A stretch of 64,000 nt of DNA from Ministeria vibrans ATCC 50519 (Eukaryota > Opisthokonta > Filasterea). The stretch lies in assembly GCA_943704425.1 (NCBI GenBank), contig CALSCP010002097.1:34908-98907 (forward strand), written 5' to 3'. Of this stretch, positions 58,839-64,000 are shown piece after piece (within the stretch, counting starts at the first letter, position 1; every line of letters begins with the position of its first letter). Made by a program: the position numbers and the translations under genes. A model generated the notes under the pieces. That model saw nothing but the letters and a program-made list of their open reading frames with translations, had not been told where the DNA came from and searched no databases.

Positions 58839-60446
58839 ATGACTGCCGCGGCCGTGCTTATTGTTGCCGCAGCCGGCATCCTTTCGGGACTGTACACCAC
58901 ACCAATGCGATTCATCGAAGGATGGCACTGGCAGCACACCTGGCTCATCTACACTACGTGGGGTGCTGGCATTCTCCCGTGGGTCAATGCCTTTCCAACG
59001 TGCTCGAACATTGTCGATGTGTATCGCGCGACTGAGTCCAAAGTGTTTCTTGAGGTACCGCAAACACACACACACACACACACACACACTCTAACTCTCT
59101 CTCTCACTCACTCCCCCCACATTCACGCACGCACGCACGCACGCCCTTCTCTTGGACGCGCAGGTGATTGGGTTGAGTCTGTTGTGGGGCATCGGCTCGT
59201 CCTTGTTTGGCTTGGCGGTGAAGAGTGTTGGCAATTCGTTGGCATTTGCCATTATCTTGGGTCTGAGTTCAACCTTTGGCGCTGCCTTGCCTCTGCTCAT
59301 CTTCAACATCCAAGAGGCGACCCAAAAGGTCGGCATTTACACCTGGGTGAGTCTTGCCATTGTTGCCATTGGACTGGTGTTTCTGGCGTACGCTGGGGTG
59401 TTGCGCGACCGTGACCAGCGCGCCTTGGCGCTGGAGGGGACTGTGGCTGAGGGCGAACCCATCAGCGAAACCTCAGCTCTCATCCAGCATGAAGATGAGA
59501 GCGCTGGAAAGACACATGACACTACTAGCAGCAACACCAGCAACACGACGAAGAGCACTTTTCTTGTGGGTCTGCTCTACTGTCTCTTCAGCGGAATCTT
59601 CTCTGCATGTCTCAATGTCGCGCTGGCCTTTGGCTCACCCATTACCGACAAGGCAGTCTGTGTCAGTTCATCGTAAGTGATAATACAATTCAGAGAGTTT
59701 GAGAGGGAGTTAGAGAGAGATTGAGAGAGGGAGTTTAAGAGTCTGAGAGTTTGATACTTTGAGAGGGAGGGTTTCAGAGTTTGAGAGAGTTTGAGAGAGT
59801 TTTGAGAGAGTTTGAGAAAAAAAACAAAGTGATAGGGAGAGAGAGAAACAAGAGAGGAGGGCGAAAGAAACAAAGTGATGGAGAGGCAACGTGATAAAGA
59901 ATCAAATGGAGAAACAAAGCGAGAGAAGAGGGAAAAGGAGAAAGAGAAGGCGTTGACCCAATGATTGTGATTTGACCCAATGCTTGTGATAGGGTTGTTC
60001 AAAATGCATTGTGGCCCATTGCCGTGTCGGGTGGAATGATTGTCAATACCATATACTGTGGCTACATCAACACCATAGAAGGCACCTGGCACTACCTCTG
60101 GCGTTCACCGCATCTCTTCAAAAATCACTTTGTTTGTTTCATTATGGGTATCAACAATGCATTAAAATATGTGTTTTTAACAGACAAGGTTTTTTTTTTT
60201 TTTTTTTTTGGGTTAGGTCTTCTGTGGTTTGAGGCAAACGTCATCTACGGCGTAGGCAGTGCGCTGCTAGGCTCACTGGGGCTTGTGTTAGGCTGGCCCG
60301 TTTACATGTCGGCGATGATTCTCATTGCAAATGCCTCTGCTGTCCTTCAGGGCGAGTGGAAGGGCACCCGTCGCCCCGCCCGCATCTACATGGCCATTGG
60401 CGTTGCCATCATCATCGTTGCGATTATTGTTGTTGCTCTTGCGTAG
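58839..60446 (+). CDS. RhaT-like multi-pass sugar transporter (DMT superfamily)
   Basis: Exons 58839-59054, 59164-59672, 59993-60147, 60217-60446; about 370 residues with roughly ten membrane helices. The start is the first ATG, giving an immediate TM helix (AAAVLIVAAAGILSGLYTTPM). LLWGIGSSLFGLAVKSVGNSLAFAI, LPLLIFN, LVGLLYCLFSGIFSACLNVAL and GLLWFEANVIYGVGSALLG follow the pattern of bacterial L-rhamnose/H+ symporter RhaT ([57 protein letters not shown] as remembered). Substrate is unknown. A family better known from bacteria, but spliceosomal introns show it is native to this genome. Confidence 0.78.
59695..59960. repeat. GAGTTT repeats and dispersed element in the RhaT-like gene
   Basis: GAGAGAGTTTGAGAGAG units then AAACAAAGTGATAGGGAGAG and GAAAGAAACAAAGTGATGGA in the intron 59673-59992. 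Confidence 0.85.
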
Positions 60447-60871
60447 TATGTTCTCTCCCCATTAACAAAAGTGTTATTGTACATAGTAATAAATCAAAAA
60501 TAATAATAATAATATAATGATGATAATAGTATAATAATTATTATTATAATAAAAATGATAATAAAAGTATAATTTTTTTAATACCATTATTTTATTAGTA
60601 TTGCTTCTCTTGCCTAATGCCTACCTGCCTCTCCACTCTCTAACAAACTTAATTGTAAGGTTTCTTGAACTTTATTTCAACTAAAAGTAAATGAATTTTG
60701 TTGGTGAAACCACTCGTCCAAAAAACCATTAAATAAATTTTACCCTTATATTCCTTGGGATTTTTTCGTTTCGCTAACGAAACGCGTTCGCTTCGCGTTG
60801 ACGACCCACAAAACCCAAAGTGCCTCTATAGCACTCACGCTTGCCGCCAACCAACGTAGCATCGGGTTACT
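60447..60871. other. A/T-rich intergenic region and kinase promoter
   Basis: AAT/ATT microsatellite with hairpin potential (60495-60590), then a G/C-containing block with two adjacent hairpins (60767-60802) about 70-105 bases upstream of the next start codon. Confidence 0.5.
60767..60802. promoter_or_regulatory. Twin palindromes with ACGCGT core
   Basis: CGTTTCG-CTAA-CGAAACG is a perfect inverted repeat; it overlaps AACGCG-TTCGCTT-CGCGTT, another inverted repeat. Together they carry ACGCGT and CGAAA, the cores of MBF/SBF (MCB/SCB) cell-cycle boxes in fungi. The function is inference from sequence. Confidence 0.4.
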
Positions 60872-62160
60872 ATGCATGTGTGTCAGATCACCAACTCGTG
60901 GCGGTTCCGACGCCGGAGTACTGCATCAATAACATCAAATTGCAAAATTTTGTTTTGATTTCAGCAACGATTTTATTCCTTCACTTTTTCTTCGCTCTTC
61001 CCCGACCCCTCCCCCCTACCCACGCTATGCTTTGTGTAGTTTCTTCCAACACCAAAACGACAGCCCTGAGCCACGCAGGACTCTCCACGAGCGACAGGAG
61101 CGGAAACAAACGTTTGACTGCCGCGCGATGCAACTTGGCGCCGCTTCGCATCCCCAACCCTGCGCCGGCCCCAGCCTACCCGTCAAACGACTCAACACAC
61201 ACCTCCCAGGTGTTCTACGCAGAGGCAGACAAGGAGAACGGTCTGGGCGGCGGCGACGACTTTTCGACATGTTGTGATTGTGTCAGCGGGAACTCCAGCG
61301 TCAAACTCACGCCCGAGTTCGCAATCAAGTACCCTCTGCCCACCAACAACAGCGTGCAGCAACTCAACAACGAAATCAACGTGCTTCATCAGCTCGGATC
61401 GCACGACAACCTCGTTTGCGTCGTTGACGCGATTCCGTCTTCAACGCTACGCATGCCCCGTTATGCCACCGATCTCCGCTCACAGATTCTCTCGCAATCC
61501 CTCTCGCTCCAACAAAAGTCCCAGGCGGTTCATGATATCCTCACTGCTGGTAAGTCGACTTTGCAATGCGTATCACTCTTTTTTTTTTCTGCACCTGCAA
61601 AAAAGTGCCAACCAAATGAATTTTTTTGGCGGGTCCAATTTTTTTTTCGACCTGGCCCTCAACTCTTTTTTTTTTTTTTTTTCGTCACAGTGAATTACAT
61701 GCACGAGCAAGGATATCTCCACTGCGACATTAAACCATCAAATGTGCTCTGGGACGAGCATGCGCAGCGCTACCGACTGGCAGACTTCGGGTTGGCGCGC
61801 AGAATCGATGCGCCCACTGACAGCTCGAAAATCTACGGAACGGTCGCTTACCTTGCGCCCGAAATCTCGCAAGTTGGGTTCTCACGCGCCTCCGACATGT
61901 ACGCTGTGGGATGTCTTGTGCGCGAGCTGCTCTATGATCTCCCGCACCCGTTTGCTGATCAACTGGAGCGGGTTCAAGACTACGCGTTTGCTTTTGCCGC
62001 TCGTCAGACATCGCCCACAGCCGATTTGTGCTGCTCACACGAACACACTTTTGTCGCCAGTGCTGCCTGCAAGCCTTTTCAAAGTGTCATTGCTCAATGC
62101 ACGGCGCGCTGTCCCTCTGTGCGTCCTTCAGCACAACAATTGCTGCGGAGTGACCTCTGA
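60872..62160 (+). CDS. Small serine/threonine protein kinase with degenerate P-loop
   Basis: Exons 60872-60917, 61040-61549, 61691-62160, phase 1 at both junctions. The N-terminal 100 or so residues are Pro/Ser-rich. The kinase domain has an unusual glycine loop (CDCVSGNSSV rather than GxGxxG), FAIKYPL (VAIK Lys), Glu in NNEINVLHQL, HCDIKPSN catalytic loop, LADFGLA, and the APE-like YLAPEISQVGF. Late helices are present; the protein stops soon after RPSAQQLL (subdomain XI). All catalytic residues are there, so it is probably active. The group is not recognised. Exon 1 is inferred from a donor (CGGA|GTACTG) and a start with short MHVCQITNSWRFRRR; translation could instead start at 61027. Confidence 0.72.
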
Positions 62161-62453
62161 AAAAAAAAAAAAAAAAAAACGAACGAGAAACAAACACCTG
62201 TACAATTTTGGAACCAATAATAATAATAATAATAATAATTATAGTAATAATGTAATACACGAGACAAACCATATTATTCAATAATAATACTAAGATAATA
62301 TAAATGAAGTGAAGAAGAAGACAGTACATTTATCACGAAAAGCGTATAAATTTTACTCAGGGAGAAGAAAATATAGTACAATAAACAATAAAGCGTAATA
62401 CAATAGGCTTACACTATTATGATAATAAGCAAAGCACAACCGACTTTAGATAT
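62161..62453. other. Convergent 3' flank, A/T-rich
   Basis: An A run directly after the kinase stop, AAT microsatellite (62216-62240), nothing else seen. Confidence 0.5.
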
Positions 62454-63662
62454 CTAAGGCTCGGGAGGCGACTGGAAGGCGTCGTTGAAGAAAGACAGAG
62501 GCGCAATTGGAGCGCCACGGTCCACGTAGCGACCCCACTCGAGGAGTTCCCTGCCCCTGAGCCCCCCCTCGCTGGCGGGTCGAGACGCACGCTCGTCCAA
62601 CTCGTCGAGACCCATCCACTGAGCACCCTCGCTTTCGGCGTCTGCGTGGCTCTTGGGCGTGGATGCGTTGGGGTCGGAAGGTTCGCCGTAAAAGATGACA
62701 CGCATCAGCGCAGTGGACTCGGATGTGAGCTGGTGTTGGACAGCAAGCACGCCCGTGAGACGGGGCGTCAGGCCCGCCTCTTCTTTGCACTCACGCACAG
62801 CAGTCGTAGCAAAGGACTCACCGGCGTCAACGTGGCCCGCGGGAAGCCACCAACCGCGTCCTTGCGACTCGTTCACCGCCAGAAATTGCTTGCTGTCAGG
62901 ATGACGCACCACAACGAGCGCAAATGCCTGTGTGCTCAACGGTGTGCGTTGCGCTACGGCAGGAAAGTCACAAAAGAGACCGTTCACAAAGTCGGGGTAG
63001 CCAGCAATCGACGAGACAAGGGTGCGCACTTGTGTCATTGAGTCGGCGCCACTGAAAAGGTCGCGACACACCACTTCCGCCAAACCCGACCGTTTCCCGT
63101 CCTCCACCGCAAACGACGTCAGTTGGGACACATCAAGACCAATAACAGGCTTCCACAGGGTCTGCTCCTGGCTCGACGCCATCAGGAGACTCAGCGGAAA
63201 GGTGTGCGGCACAGTGGCAACCTCAATCTTGTCGAACTGCGTCATTTCCGAGCCGTACCCGCCCGACAAGCCGGCTTTGCAGCGCCGCTTTGACACGCGC
63301 ACCAAGTCAACAGTAGAACATGCGTCAAAATGGCATCTGGACGCCGGGTGGACGCGGCATACGCTCGCCAGCGCTCCGGCAATGGTTGAACTTTCCGAAA
63401 CTCGACCAAAGCTCTCGCGCGTCTTTCGATACTTTACAGCACCCGTCGCTTCGTCACGGCCCGTCGCCAACTTCACCTCAATCACCGGGCTCACCGCACG
63501 ACCAGGCAGCACATTGCGAAATTTCGCTCCCACACTGTCATTCCCTGTTCGCAGATAGATGTCGACACGCCGTTCCGCAGCGTCAAAGGCACGTGCGCCG
63601 TATCGACTCACATCAAGACTGTGTCCATTGCGGAACCAGCATCGCCATTCCCACCCAGGCAT
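62454..63662 (-). CDS. Nudix hydrolase with N-terminal CYTH-like domain
   Basis: Intronless, 402 residues from the ATG at 63662; the frame stays open upstream to 63860, but the proposed start puts MPGWEWRCWF first. C-terminal half (about 62960-62500) is a Nudix domain with a complete box: GHVDAGESFATTAVRECKEEAGL (Gx5Ex7REx2EExG). It should hydrolyse a nucleoside-diphosphate-linked compound; substrate unknown. The N-terminal half has EWRCWF, RRVDIYLRTGNDSVGAKFRN and SPVIEVKLATG, a pattern of alternating charged strands like CYTH triphosphate-tunnel or related folds. If right, this is an unusual fusion of two phosphate-handling domains. The N-terminal assignment is tentative; Nudix is firm. Confidence 0.82.
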   Translation of the reverse strand: MPGWEWRCWFRNGHSLDVSRYGARAFDAAERRVDIYLRTGNDSVGAKFRNVLPGRAVSPVIEVKLATGRDEATGAVKYRKTRESFGRVSESSTIAGALASVCRVHPASRCHFDACSTVDLVRVSKRRCKAGLSGGYGSEMTQFDKIEVATVPHTFPLSLLMASSQEQTLWKPVIGLDVSQLTSFAVEDGKRSGLAEVVCRDLFSGADSMTQVRTLVSSIAGYPDFVNGLFCDFPAVAQRTPLSTQAFALVVVRHPDSKQFLAVNESQGRGWWLPAGHVDAGESFATTAVRECKEEAGLTPRLTGVLAVQHQLTSESTALMRVIFYGEPSDPNASTPKSHADAESEGAQWMGLDELDERASRPASEGGLRGRELLEWGRYVDRGAPIAPLSFFNDAFQSPPEP

Positions 63663-63812
63663 CGTTGTTATATTGTGATGGTCTGATCTCTTTGAATATG
63701 TTGATTTATTCACAATACTCATCACTGGTCTCTCAACTTGATTCATCAGTGAATTTGCAAACGAATACTCTTTTCTTTGACCCTTACTCCCATCTCGACA
63801 CACACACCACCA
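63663..63812. promoter_or_regulatory. Divergent promoter region Nudix / NTF2
   Basis: 150 bases between divergent start codons, A/T-rich. No motif recognised. Confidence 0.35.
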
Positions 63813-63881
63813 ATGGCGGCGGAAGTAGCACAACCCGAATGGCAAATGGTCGGCGAGCAATTCGTCACCTTCTACTACCAG
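63813..63881 (+). CDS. NUTF2: First exon of NTF2 (nuclear transport factor 2)
   Basis: Encodes MAAEVAQPEWQMVGEQFVTF then YYQ, ending at a donor (CAG|GTGCGT). This matches the start of NTF2 (W..IG..F..HYYQ), the RanGDP nuclear import factor. The rest lies beyond the window; bases 63882-64000 are intron ending in a CT/T tract. NTF2-like domains also start G3BP and NXT proteins, but the short leader favours NTF2 itself. Confidence 0.72.
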
Positions 63882-64000
63882 GTGCGTCCCGGCCGTGCAC
63901 GCTGTTGGGTCTATGCGTGTGAATCACCGTACTCTGCGTGGATTCTCGCCAATCACTTGTGTGTTATCCGATTTCTCTCTCTCTTTTTTTTTTTTTTTTT

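Overview
This is nuclear DNA from a unicellular eukaryote. About 27 protein-coding loci, almost all split by short GT-AG introns (roughly 45-120 bases unless inflated by simple repeats), are packed tightly on both strands. Gene ends lie as close as 40-90 bases and divergent starts as close as 49 bases. The gene set (Diaphanous-type formin, BRCC36, an NCOA5-like protein, AREL1-like HECT ligase, RGP1, ANKRD39, SRRM1, XPA, a base-exchange PTDSS, PYROXD1, a REDIC1-like protein) points to a protist near animals or elsewhere in Amorphea. The species cannot be fixed from sequence alone. Microsatellites (GA, TG, AAT, ATC, CAG) are very abundant. Three short N runs (21952, 46557, 51055) and one suspicious TG junction (31100-31203) show this is a draft assembly broken at repeats.

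Layout. 1-6.5 kb: end of a GH88 hydrolase, a formin and BRCC36, the last two on the minus strand. 6.8-17.5 kb: NCOA5-like RNA-binding protein, TMX3-like thioredoxin, ribosomal protein eS4, fructose-1,6-bisphosphatase (ten exons) and a leucine-rich-repeat protein. 17.5-28.4 kb: AREL1-like HECT ligase cut by a gap, V-ATPase subunit A, a possible small gene and RGP1. 28.5-34.1 kb: an unrecognised secreted protein, a neugrin/Rrg9-like mitochondrial protein, the front half of ANKRD39, the back half of an ENT-like transporter, SRRM1 and a small membrane protein. 34.2-46.2 kb: a myristoylatable EF-hand/PH/kinase fusion, XPA, phosphatidylserine synthase and a REDIC1-like protein. 46.7-55.9 kb: a papain-fold-like protein that seems to have lost its catalytic residues, a ClC chloride channel with a tandem RFxV array, and TRAPPC6. 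56.2-64 kb: PYROXD1, a RhaT-like transporter, a small protein kinase, a Nudix protein and the first exon of NTF2.

The genes are not an operon or a dedicated pathway; this is ordinary housekeeping territory with some unusual proteins. The main candidates for something new are: (1) a ClC channel whose inter-CBS linker holds at least twelve RFxV motifs, the docking motif of SPAK/OSR1 kinases; (2) a dispersed roughly 30-base intronic repeat with core AAACAAAGTGATAGAGAGA, found in introns of unrelated genes in both orientations; (3) an EF-hand/PH/kinase fusion with an N-myristoylation signal; and (4) a doubled YiiX-type papain-like fold lacking its His and Cys.

Exon coordinates were worked out by eye from splice sites, reading phase and remembered family sequences. 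No search or transcript data were available.
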